Positions 57,130-64,000 of a stretch of DNA of 64,000 nt are shown here, one piece after another. Source of the stretch: Pseudodesulfovibrio sp. JC047. GTDB lineage: Bacteria; Desulfobacterota; Desulfovibrionia; Desulfovibrionales; Desulfovibrionaceae. The position numbers and the translations under genes were made by a program. Numbering within the stretch: position 1 is the stretch's first letter; each line of letters begins with the position of its first letter. The notes beneath the pieces are model-generated. The model searched no databases. It saw nothing but the letters and a program-made list of their open reading frames with translations, and was not told where the DNA came from. The stretch spans positions 28,419 through 92,418 of the forward strand of contig NZ_WUEH01000015.1 in NCBI RefSeq assembly GCF_010468615.1, written 5' to 3'.

Positions 57130-57152
57130 ACACATTTGGATACTGAATGTGT
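57130..57152. promoter_or_regulatory. Possible MarR operator
   Basis: Inverted repeat ACACAT-N11-ATGTGT just before the MATE start codon (13 bases upstream). MarR dimers often bind such spaced half-sites overlapping the promoter or leader; here it is a candidate only. Confidence 0.4.
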
Positions 57153-57164
57153 TTGGAGATAGGT

Positions 57165-58544
57165 ATGAATGTGATGGAACGATGGACGGCGAAAGGCGGC
57201 TACAAAGAAGCCCTCGTCATCGGTTTTCCGCTTGTCGTGAGTATGGTGTCTTCGACGGTGATGACGTTTACCGATCGAATGTTTTTGGGCAATTATTCGA
57301 CCGACACGTTGGCGGCTTCTGTGCCGGCCAGTGTGACGGCGTTCATGTTTCTGGCCTTTTTTCTCGGTGTGGCTCAATACGCCGGTGTGTTCGTGGCCCA
57401 GTTTACCGGATCGGGACGGCATGAAGACGTCGGCCGGTCTTTGTGGCAAGGGTTGTGGTTCTGTCTTCCGGCCTGGGTCGTGCTGGCATCCCTGTGGTTT
57501 TTGGCCCGGCCCCTGTTTGAACTCAGTGGGCACCCTCCCCAGGTTATTGAGTTGGAGATTGCGTATTTCAAGATTTTGACAGTGGGTGGCGGTGCGTTTG
57601 TTGTCAGCGGGTGTCTTTCCTGTTTCTACTCTGGTCGGGGCATGACCAAGCCGATCATGGTTATCAGTTTGCTGGCCATGATCGTGAACGTGCCGTTGGA
57701 CTACTGTTTCATTAATGGTGTTGGTCCGTTTCCCGAGTTGGGTATTGTCGGCGCGGGATTGGCAACAGTGACCGGGTATGTCCTGCCTGTGATCTGTTAC
57801 AGTTGTCTGATTTTTACCGCTGAGAATGAAAAATGGTATCGAGTGCGGTCAGGGTGGCGGTTTGATCGGAAACTCTTCACGCGTTTTTTGCGGTTCGGGC
57901 TGCCGGGCGGTGTGGAGTTTTTTCTTGATCTGTTTGCGGTGTCGTTTTTCGTCTTCATGATCGGTCGATTTGGTCAAGTCGAATTGGCTGCGACCAATGC
58001 GGTCTTTTCCATTTATAACATTGCATTTTTGCCCACGATCGGACTGCACGTTGCGGCCAGTGTCATGGTCGGACAGGCCATGGGCGACGGCAAACCGGAT
58101 CAGGCTGCCTATGCGACCCGTTCAGTCCTGCATTTGGCGATTGTCTATATGGCCTGTATGGCGGTGCTTTTTATCGGGTTGCCGGACGTGTTGATGAACA
58201 TGTTCAAGGCTCGTGGCGAATCGGCGGCAGACTTTCATGATGTGTTGGTCATGGGCGTGATGCTCATGAAATTTACGGCGGTGTTTACCATGATTGACGC
58301 GGTAGCCGTGGTCCACGTGGGTGGATTGAAAGGGGCTGGCGATACTAAATACATTATGAAAACCATGTTTTTGAGTTCCATGATGTGTATTGTTATCCCC
58401 CTGTTGATACTCAATTATCTCGGGATTCGACAGATTTATGCACCATGGACGTTCCTGCTCTTGTATGCCTTGACCATGTCTGTGTCATTCGTCGTTCGGT
58501 TTTATAAGGGACCGTGGAGACATATCCGGGTCATTCCCGACTGA
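57165..58544 (+). CDS. MATE family multidrug/Na+ efflux transporter
   Basis: 459 residues from ATG 57165 (GGAGATAGG upstream). Twelve hydrophobic helices. First MatE repeat with GFPLVVSMVSSTVMTFTDRM, LAASVPASVTAFMFLAFFLG and FTGSGRHEDVG; second repeat with FGLPGGVEFFLDLFAV, AATNAVFSIYNIAFLPTIGL, VGQAMGDGKPDQA. It would export cationic drugs by Na+ or H+ antiport. It is divergent from a MarR regulator, so substrate-inducible expression is likely. Confidence 0.92.
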   Translation: MNVMERWTAKGGYKEALVIGFPLVVSMVSSTVMTFTDRMFLGNYSTDTLAASVPASVTAFMFLAFFLGVAQYAGVFVAQFTGSGRHEDVGRSLWQGLWFCLPAWVVLASLWFLARPLFELSGHPPQVIELEIAYFKILTVGGGAFVVSGCLSCFYSGRGMTKPIMVISLLAMIVNVPLDYCFINGVGPFPELGIVGAGLATVTGYVLPVICYSCLIFTAENEKWYRVRSGWRFDRKLFTRFLRFGLPGGVEFFLDLFAVSFFVFMIGRFGQVELAATNAVFSIYNIAFLPTIGLHVAASVMVGQAMGDGKPDQAAYATRSVLHLAIVYMACMAVLFIGLPDVLMNMFKARGESAADFHDVLVMGVMLMKFTAVFTMIDAVAVVHVGGLKGAGDTKYIMKTMFLSSMMCIVIPLLILNYLGIRQIYAPWTFLLLYALTMSVSFVVRFYKGPWRHIRVIPD

Positions 58545-58919
58545 GTTGGATAAAAGCCATTGAAGCACGACAGCGACTGCGATATCGTGAAATGGTTGCT
58601 TGGTGAAATACGGTATGTACGAGGCGTACAAGACCCTGGAATATCAGGAAAGAGTGATATTTTTTGTGAATGTCCAGATGCGATGCTCCCGTGATGATAA
58701 TCTGATGACTAAATGTGTAGAGTTTGCCTATCTTATTAAAATTGTGATACTTTTTCGTGATTTTTTGTGTGATCACGTCTGTCTGATCGGGATAAAATCA
58801 GTGTGCAAATGGTTGCTGCAAAAAATAATGACGGCAAAAGCGGTTTTTATCAGCAGAGTCAAGGCTGAAAAACGATAGTGATCACCGTGTGGTCAATCGA
58901 AAATTTGAAAGGTGGAAGA
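58545..58919. other. Intergenic region, no confident gene
   Basis: 375 bases, AT-rich. A 92-codon plus-strand frame (58600-58878) lacks a ribosome-binding site and shows random composition; I do not call it. Confidence 0.45.
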
Positions 58920-59591
58920 ATGGATGACGCTGTCACGGTGATCGTTGCGCGATACACGGAGGATGTCAGTTGGGTTGAGCGGCTGGGGTATAACTCTGTC
59001 GTGTACGACAAAAGTGATGCACCAGCGGAAAATGCCCGCCAATTGGAGAATATTGGTCGAGAAGCCCACACATATTTCACGCATATCGTCAACGAGTATG
59101 AGACCCTTTCTCCGATGAATGTTTTTGTACAGGGAGACCCATTCGATCACCTTGATGATCGTGGTAGAACCGATGTTGACGGCTTGCGGAAGCAGCTTGT
59201 GGATGTTGTGGATCGCGCCCTTCCCTTCAAAGGCCTGGCTTGGTTCAAACTCAAATGTGACCGGCTGGGGCGGCCTCATGATCTGCGGAAGCTGGAGAAC
59301 AAGGGCCGTTGGGCCGGATGGGGGCGAGATATTCCTGTCGGTGCGGTGTTTGAAGAGCTTTTTCATGTCCCCATGCCCGAACAGTTGATCGTGCGTGCGC
59401 CTACGGGCAATTTTTGTGTATCAGGAGATCGTATTCGAACCCGGCCAATATCTTTCTATCAACACTGTTTGCACTTGGTTGAACAAGACCCGTTTGACGA
59501 GTACAACACCGGACATGCCTTTGAACGGCTGTGGCAGCATATTTTCAATGGAAATACGGCATGGAATTCGGGCTACCCTGTGTCATCGTGA
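58920..59591 (+). CDS. DUF3431-like protein
   Basis: 223 residues from ATG 58920 (GGTGG upstream; 14 more codons are open). Begins MDDAVTVIVARYTEDVSWVE, a strand typical of DUF3431, followed by NSVVYDKSDAP, NIGREAHTYFTHIVNEYETL, and NVFVQGDPFDHL. The family resembles a nucleotide-diphospho-sugar transferase-like fold, with the HxGREA..YL..I region implied in sugar transfer. No signal peptide. Substrate is unknown. It is followed by a MacB-like permease gene 29 bases on. Confidence 0.65.
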   Translation: MDDAVTVIVARYTEDVSWVERLGYNSVVYDKSDAPAENARQLENIGREAHTYFTHIVNEYETLSPMNVFVQGDPFDHLDDRGRTDVDGLRKQLVDVVDRALPFKGLAWFKLKCDRLGRPHDLRKLENKGRWAGWGRDIPVGAVFEELFHVPMPEQLIVRAPTGNFCVSGDRIRTRPISFYQHCLHLVEQDPFDEYNTGHAFERLWQHIFNGNTAWNSGYPVSS

Positions 59592-59620
59592 TCAAATCGT
59601 CGGCTTGAGGAAGGTGAAAA

Positions 59621-60841
59621 ATGATGCCTCTCAATTTTAGAATCGCTGTCTCATCCCTTTCGGCGCACAAGTTGCGCGCCATTTTGGCCATGATGGGCGT
59701 TTTTTTGGGGGCACTTGCCTTTACCGGGGTTCAGCATGTGTCCACGATCATGGTGAAACGGGCTGAATTGGAGACGGAAAAGCTTGGGCCGAATCTCTAC
59801 TCTGTCATGGCGGGCGAGGTGCGTTTTACCCGAAGCGGGAATGCCCGGCTTTCCGGAGTGACCCGAAATTTCACCATTCAGGACGCTCAGGCCTTGATCG
59901 CCGGAGTCCCCTCTGTCATGGAAGGCACCCCCTATGTCGCGCAATCCATGCAGATTCGGGGAAACGGAAATGCCGTGACCGCGCAGTTGTTGGCTGCGTG
60001 GCCGAATTATCAGGATATTCGAAATTTTCGACCCGTATTTGGTCGATTTTTCAATTGGCAGGAAGTGGATGATCGAGCCAAGGTCTGCGTGCTTGGGCAA
60101 ACCATCGCCCGATTGTTGTTTGACGAGCCAGCCAAAGCGGTCGGGCAGCAAATCTATCTGTTCAGGGCCAGTTTTCGGGTTATTGGCGTCATGGAATCCA
60201 AGGGCCGGGATCTTTCCGGCACCGATCAGGATGAAGTGATGCTTGTGCCCATCTCAACGTATATGCGGCGGGCCAGTAACCAGACCTGGACCAGCGGCGT
60301 GTTTTTGCGGTTGTCCAAGGACGCCAGTCGCGCTGTTGTGGATGAAGCGGTCCAATCGATCATGCGGTTGCGGCATAAGATCGATCCGGGGGAACCAGAC
60401 GATTTCAGCTCCATGTCACCCAAGGACGCCATGCAGTTGCAACAACAGGCATTGGCCCTGATGACCACCTTGGGAGGGATCACGTCGTCCATTTCCTTTG
60501 GGGTTGGAGGACTGGGTATTTTGTCCATCATGATTCTGGTCGTGCGTGCGCGTCGAGTTGAGATCGGTGTGCGCCGAGCCGTTGGTGGCCGACGTCGGGA
60601 TATCATCCGTCAGTTTCTTTTCGAGTCGGGTCTCATGGCCGCCGTGGGCGGTGGACTGGGGGTGTTGACCACGGTTATTCTGGTCATCGTGGGATGCACG
60701 ATCGCCGACCTCCCCATCATCATAGAACCCACCAGTTTGGTCTCGACTCTCATTGGTTCCTGTGTCCTCGGCCTGGTGGCCGGAGCCTACCCCGCCTGGC
60801 AGGCTGCCAATGTCGAAATTCTCGCTGTCTTGAAATCATAG
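59621..60841 (+). CDS. MacB/LolE-like ABC transporter permease without adjacent ATPase
   Basis: 406 residues. N-terminal TM (KLRAILAMMGVFLGALAFTG), a ~230-residue periplasmic MacB-type domain (GRFFNWQEVDDRAKVCVLGQ; GVMESKGRDLSGTDQDEVML), then three helices (SISFGVGGLGILSIMILVV; LMAAVGGGLGVLTTVILVIV; LIGSCVLGLVAGAYPAWQA) with RRVEIGVRRAVGGRRRDI. This is the FtsX-fold of mechanotransmission-type exporters, but no ABC ATPase or membrane-fusion gene is in the neighbourhood. It must use an ATPase encoded elsewhere. Confidence 0.85.
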   Translation: MMPLNFRIAVSSLSAHKLRAILAMMGVFLGALAFTGVQHVSTIMVKRAELETEKLGPNLYSVMAGEVRFTRSGNARLSGVTRNFTIQDAQALIAGVPSVMEGTPYVAQSMQIRGNGNAVTAQLLAAWPNYQDIRNFRPVFGRFFNWQEVDDRAKVCVLGQTIARLLFDEPAKAVGQQIYLFRASFRVIGVMESKGRDLSGTDQDEVMLVPISTYMRRASNQTWTSGVFLRLSKDASRAVVDEAVQSIMRLRHKIDPGEPDDFSSMSPKDAMQLQQQALALMTTLGGITSSISFGVGGLGILSIMILVVRARRVEIGVRRAVGGRRRDIIRQFLFESGLMAAVGGGLGVLTTVILVIVGCTIADLPIIIEPTSLVSTLIGSCVLGLVAGAYPAWQAANVEILAVLKS

Positions 60842-61150
60842 TCAAATATTTTAAGTGTTAGAAGATAAAAATAGTTTGCTATAAACTACTGCATAGCGTG
60901 CTATGTTGCGTGTTTCCAAGACGCTGACGTTGTGTCCTTTCCTTTTTATGTGAAAAAGACGAGAGAAATTCTTGTAATAACGGTAACCCGTTTGAATTCA
61001 ATTTGTCTTCAGGACCGCCCTCCCCGGTTTTTGTGAAATCTGAAGGTTCGGGGTGTGCATGGTTTCCGGTGAATGTCGTAGAGCAGTTGCGTCGTTTGCA
61101 TACCCACGGTACGGTCTATTTCAGAGTAACTTTTCAAAGGAGTCGAAAAA
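60842..61150. other. Intergenic region with two adjacent small palindromes
   Basis: 309 bases, AT-rich. TAGTTT-gctat-AAACTA (60872-60888) and CATAGC-gt-GCTATG (60892-60905) lie side by side, 31 bases after the permease stop. No gene is seen. Confidence 0.5.
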
Positions 61151-61939
61151 ATGCCCTCCCCTATTGTCACCCTATTGGTCAGAAATCGAGAGCGGTCTGC
61201 CGCATTTTACAAGAAGGCCCTTGGATTTGATTGTGCGCGGGATTCGGTGCTGGTGGGGCCATTTGGTCAGAGCATTCGGCTGGTGGAAACCGAAAACGCC
61301 ATGGCCGGAGGGTGTGTGGTCTTGACCCTTGAAGTTTCGGATACGGACCGGGCCGCTTCTGCCATTTTGGAACACGGCGGAGGACGGGCAGAAAAACTCA
61401 TGGGCGACAGGCCGCTCTATCTCGGGTTGGACGGTGAAATGATTTCGCTCGTACAACGCGGATTGTCCGGTGCCCGCTCCATCAGGCTGATCGTGTATGA
61501 TTTCGATGGCGTCATGACGGACAATACGGTTCAGGTGGATCAGGAGGGACGGGAGTCCATTCGTGCCAACCGGGGCGATGGCATGGGGGTCGGCATGATT
61601 CGGTCGCTCGGTATCGAACAGGTCATCCTGAGTACTGAGGTTAATCCCGTGGTCAAGGCCCGGGCCGATAAAATCAGACTGGAAGCGATTCACGGTATTC
61701 GGGACAAGGCAACCGCCCTGCTCGAATTGGCGGAGAAACGGTCCATATCGGTCGCTGAAATTCTGTTCGTGGGCAACGATACGAATGATGCTACGGGCAT
61801 GGCCCTTGCCGGGTTCAAGGTGGCACCGGCCGACGCGCATCCATCCATTCTCGCCATGGCCGATTACGTGACCAGGGCACGAGGTGGTCAGGGAGTGATT
61901 AGGGAACTCGCGGACCTGCTGGAGGCCGCCAGGGAGTAA
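61151..61939 (+). CDS. Fusion of a VOC (glyoxalase-like) domain with a KdsC-type HAD phosphatase
   Basis: 262 residues; AAGGAG 9 bases upstream. Residues about 1-105 form a vicinal-oxygen-chelate domain (VTLLVRNRERSAAFYKKALG; VVLTLEVSDTDRAASAILEH; YLGLDGEMISLVQRG). From about 110 a HAD phosphatase of the KDO-8-phosphate phosphatase/NeuA-C family begins: IVYDFDGVMTDNTVQVDQEG with the two catalytic aspartates replaced only by D-x-D as normal, RANRGDGMGVGMIRSLGI, and FVGNDTNDATGMALAGFKVA. Such HADs act on keto-sugar phosphates. The attached VOC half is unusual. The next gene starts about 100 bases on. Confidence 0.82.
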   Translation: MPSPIVTLLVRNRERSAAFYKKALGFDCARDSVLVGPFGQSIRLVETENAMAGGCVVLTLEVSDTDRAASAILEHGGGRAEKLMGDRPLYLGLDGEMISLVQRGLSGARSIRLIVYDFDGVMTDNTVQVDQEGRESIRANRGDGMGVGMIRSLGIEQVILSTEVNPVVKARADKIRLEAIHGIRDKATALLELAEKRSISVAEILFVGNDTNDATGMALAGFKVAPADAHPSILAMADYVTRARGGQGVIRELADLLEAARE

Positions 61940-62047
61940 CTGTATGGCGGGGAAAATTTTGGGCTTCCTTCTGGACAGCCTTGAGATTTTTCGTCTACCG
62001 TCCATATGAATTCTCGTGAGAAAGCGATTCAGACTGTTGGAGCCGGA

Positions 62048-63472
62048 ATGCCTGAAGCATCGTTTGAAAGTATCTGCATTTTTCATATTCTGGATGGACT
62101 TCGTCAGGGATTGTCCCATTTTTCCTCTCGCAGCAGAGCCGCTGTGGTCTATGCCCAGACGCGCAATTCTCCACCCCGCATCTGCGATCCACAAAATTTG
62201 CTGGAAGGCCACGAGCCTAAATTACGGGACTATTATCTCAATTCGAACCGCTGGCGCGGTCGGCTTCCGCTTGGTCAGGAACTGGACGTGATTTCGTCAG
62301 ATAAAGCTGGGTTGGATCTCTCCGGTATCATCACATTGGGCGCGCATTCCCGGCCCATGCACTACCAAATGTGGTTTACCGAGGAACACCCGGACATGTG
62401 TTCTCTTGGCCCGACGAGCAACTGGTTGGAATACGCCGCAGAACTCGTTTCGCAAAATTTCGAGACCTGCAACGTCATGGGGTTGGACACGGCGGGATTC
62501 ATGCTGCAACATTGCGCCACCCATGCCATCCGAAATTATATCGTCGATAAACGGAGTCGTCTCGGGTGGATGGACACGCAAATTCGAGTCTATCCTTTTC
62601 TGGATGCGATCATGGGAATTTCCGGAACCAAGGAAGAAGGCGCGTGGCCACGGGGACGGATCGTGGTGGTGGAACCGAGCCAGCTTGACCAGGTGCGATT
62701 CATCTGTCGATTCCCCCTGCATGAACAGCCCCGGTTGTTTGATACTAAGCACGTTCGCAAGTTGTTGCAGGCCGTGGAATTTTCCGGTCGGGTGCTGGTT
62801 TCGGACGGCTCCACGGTGCTCGGCATAGCGATCGGTCCCATGCCCGGTGCGTATTTGGCGGCACAATTTAGCGGAACACATGGATTTTTATGGATCAAGG
62901 ACGATTTGGTTTGCAGTTTTTCCGATGGTCGTTTCCTGTCTTCGAATCTCAAGGCCAATCTGGTGCAGCTCGAAGAACAATTGCTGGAAACCGATTTGAC
63001 CATGGAAGATCAACACACCCTGCTCCGCATCGCGTCGCACATCGTGAATCGGGTGCGCGACCGCAAACACGGATGTACACTGATCGTGGATGCTGGGGCC
63101 TCGATTCTCAAGACCGCCGGGCAGCACCTCGAAGCCCCGCTCGATCTTCAGGAAAGCAGTCAGCTCAAACTTGCCTGTTCATTGGCGAAATTGGATGGCG
63201 GCCTGCATATTTATCGGGACCTGCAATTGTACGGATTCGGATGCCTTATGGATGGTCGATGCGTTCCCGGCGAGAATCGGGCGCGTGGAGCGCGATTCAA
63301 TTCCGCACTGCGGTTCACTGCTCAACACGAGGATATCGTGGTGGTTGTCGTGTCGTCAGACCGACCCGTCTCCATCATCAAGAACGGCGTGGAATTGACC
63401 GCTCAGTGTCATTTCCGGCAGATACGCGGTCTTGGTCGTCCGCCGCTTCTGGCCGATTGGGTCATGAGTTGA
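62048..63472 (+). CDS. DisA_N-like (diadenylate-cyclase-like) protein with large N-terminal region
   Basis: 474 residues from ATG 62048 (GGAG 5 bases upstream; ATG 62006 would add 14). Residues about 1-320 form an unrecognised probable sensor region, including FSGRVLVSDGSTVLGIAIG. The C-terminal ~130 residues resemble the DAC/DisA_N fold. LDGGLHIYRDLQLYGFGCLM stands where DGA is found, and RGARFNSALRFTAQHEDIVV followed by VVVSSDRPVSII matches the RHR(A)-then-VVSEE pattern. Both signature motifs are altered (DGG, RFNSA), so cyclase activity is uncertain; it may bind rather than make a nucleotide. No membrane segment. Confidence 0.6.
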   Translation: MPEASFESICIFHILDGLRQGLSHFSSRSRAAVVYAQTRNSPPRICDPQNLLEGHEPKLRDYYLNSNRWRGRLPLGQELDVISSDKAGLDLSGIITLGAHSRPMHYQMWFTEEHPDMCSLGPTSNWLEYAAELVSQNFETCNVMGLDTAGFMLQHCATHAIRNYIVDKRSRLGWMDTQIRVYPFLDAIMGISGTKEEGAWPRGRIVVVEPSQLDQVRFICRFPLHEQPRLFDTKHVRKLLQAVEFSGRVLVSDGSTVLGIAIGPMPGAYLAAQFSGTHGFLWIKDDLVCSFSDGRFLSSNLKANLVQLEEQLLETDLTMEDQHTLLRIASHIVNRVRDRKHGCTLIVDAGASILKTAGQHLEAPLDLQESSQLKLACSLAKLDGGLHIYRDLQLYGFGCLMDGRCVPGENRARGARFNSALRFTAQHEDIVVVVVSSDRPVSIIKNGVELTAQCHFRQIRGLGRPPLLADWVMS

Positions 63473-63476
63473 CGGC

Positions 63477-63707
63477 ATGACGGTCTCATGGATTTCCGAC
63501 CCGATTTTTTGGGTTTTCGCTGTCCCTGCCCTTTCGATTTCTGGGCTGCTGATGCAGATGATTCTGTCGCTTTTTCGGTGCTGCGCCGCTTTCAACCTAC
63601 GAGGCAAGGCCGTGCAATTGAAATGGTGGATGATCCCTGCCACCAGCGGCCTCTGTTGCCTTGCCTGGGGACTGGCCGCCCTGGCCGTGTATTTGCGAAC
63701 CCCATGA
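63477..63707 (+). CDS. Small two-helix membrane protein
   Basis: 76 residues, starting 5 bases after the previous stop. Two hydrophobic helices (about IFWVFAVPALSISGLLMQMI and IPATSGLCCLAWGLAALAVY) separated by a basic loop (FNLRGKAVQLKW). No clear ribosome-binding site of its own; translational coupling to the DisA_N-like gene is likely. Function unknown; may anchor or modulate its neighbour. Confidence 0.55.
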   Translation: MTVSWISDPIFWVFAVPALSISGLLMQMILSLFRCCAAFNLRGKAVQLKWWMIPATSGLCCLAWGLAALAVYLRTP

Positions 63708-63874
63708 GCCGTTTCCTTTTGGAATGTTTCTCATTCCTTCTGTCACGAAAATATTCGACATGTGACACACGATGGTCACGTCCGTGTGACAAATCCTGTC
63801 GCTTTTTGTTGTTTGACGAGTAGGCTTTTCTTTCCCGGTCCGATCCGGTTTTGGACGACCAGCAAGGAGAGAGA

Positions 63875-64000
63875 ATGAAACTCAGTGTGAAAATGCTTGT
63901 TTCTTATGCGGCACCATGTCAAGAACTCCCTTTCTTCGTTGTTTTCTCTTTAATTAGGCCAGGCTTCACCCTCGCCTTATGGCGTATTAGTAATGTATTC
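63875..64000 (+). CDS. Start of a truncated open frame at the window edge
   Basis: ATG 63875 has a strong AAGGAG 5 bases upstream and the frame stays open to the window end (42 codons). The first residues MKLSVKMLVSYA resemble a chemoreceptor or sensor N-terminus, but the later part (CQELPFFVVFSLIRPGF) does not look like a signal-anchor helix. It may be an interrupted or misread gene; too short to judge. Confidence 0.35.
   Translation, partial: MKLSVKMLVSYAAPCQELPFFVVFSLIRPGFTLALWRISNVF

Noticed and set aside
58600..58878. 92-codon plus-strand frame between MATE and DUF3431 genes
   Set aside because: No ribosome-binding site, mixed hydrophobic composition typical of AT-rich non-coding sequence, no recognisable motif.

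Overview
The window looks like a chromosomal segment from a Desulfovibrio/Pseudodesulfovibrio-type sulfate-reducing deltaproteobacterium. This is inferred from gene content: a KorDABC/VorB-type 2-oxoacid:ferredoxin oxidoreductase, a DUF39-type homocysteine biosynthesis protein, a TP0108-type phosphofructokinase, a divergent short DnaA, an arylsulfatase paired with a putative sulfate exporter, and families of hairpin-rich intergenic repeats. It carries the replication-initiation neighbourhood dnaA-dnaN-gyrB-gyrA, with parA/parB and two consensus parS sites 34 kb further on. Plus-strand genes before about 14 kb are C-rich, while those after dnaA are G/T-rich. This suggests that oriC lies near 14.5-17 kb.

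Layout. 0-6.6 kb: the end of a membrane-anchored solute-binding protein, comM, an anti-sigma-type ATPase/acetyltransferase fusion, a chemoreceptor and a lipoprotein. 6.9-12.3 kb: a MerR-like regulator, the pabA-pabB-pabC p-aminobenzoate operon and ftsE-ftsX. 12.3-13.3 kb: repeat cluster 1. 13.4-22.4 kb: homocysteine biosynthesis protein (minus strand), dnaA, dnaN, gyrB, gyrA. 22.6-27.2 kb: TPR lipoprotein, two glycosyltransferases around a histidine phosphatase, fabI. 27.2-28.0 kb: repeat cluster 2, an inverted relative of cluster 1. 28.0-29.2 kb: an isolated, intact two-gene phage head module (major capsid protein plus small partner) with its own terminator. 29.4-33.7 kb: small proteins, tRNA-Arg(TCT), purT, yaaA, and a decayed RHS fragment beside a small CxxC membrane protein. 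33.7-41.6 kb: nucleoside permease-like protein, Ada-type alkyltransferase, arylsulfatase, sulfate-exporter-like protein and a gspL/M/N-like trio. 41.7-45.4 kb: korDABC and queA (minus strand). 45.6-55.4 kb: a second MerR-like gene, lipoprotein, coaBC, UDP-sugar epimerase, parA, a zinc-ribbon protein, parB, heptose kinase, pfk. 55.4-64 kb: an excisionase-like HTH gene with a strong palindromic operator, MarR/MATE, DUF3431 protein, MacB-like permease, a VOC-HAD fusion, a DisA_N-like (diadenylate-cyclase-like) protein and a two-helix membrane protein.

How the parts work together. Housekeeping blocks cover replication and segregation, folate precursor synthesis, divisome regulation, fatty-acid reduction, CoA and queuosine synthesis, glycolysis and LPS precursor synthesis. 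Accessory material sits between them, mostly in convergent intergenic spaces and around tRNA-Arg. The most unusual loci are the isolated capsid pair at 28.0-29.2 kb, the VOC-HAD / DisA_N-like / membrane-protein cluster at 61.1-63.7 kb, and the two hairpin repeat mosaics that bracket the replication genes in opposite orientations. Starts were moved inward from the longest open frame wherever a ribosome-binding site or the family N-terminus supported it; such cases are stated.
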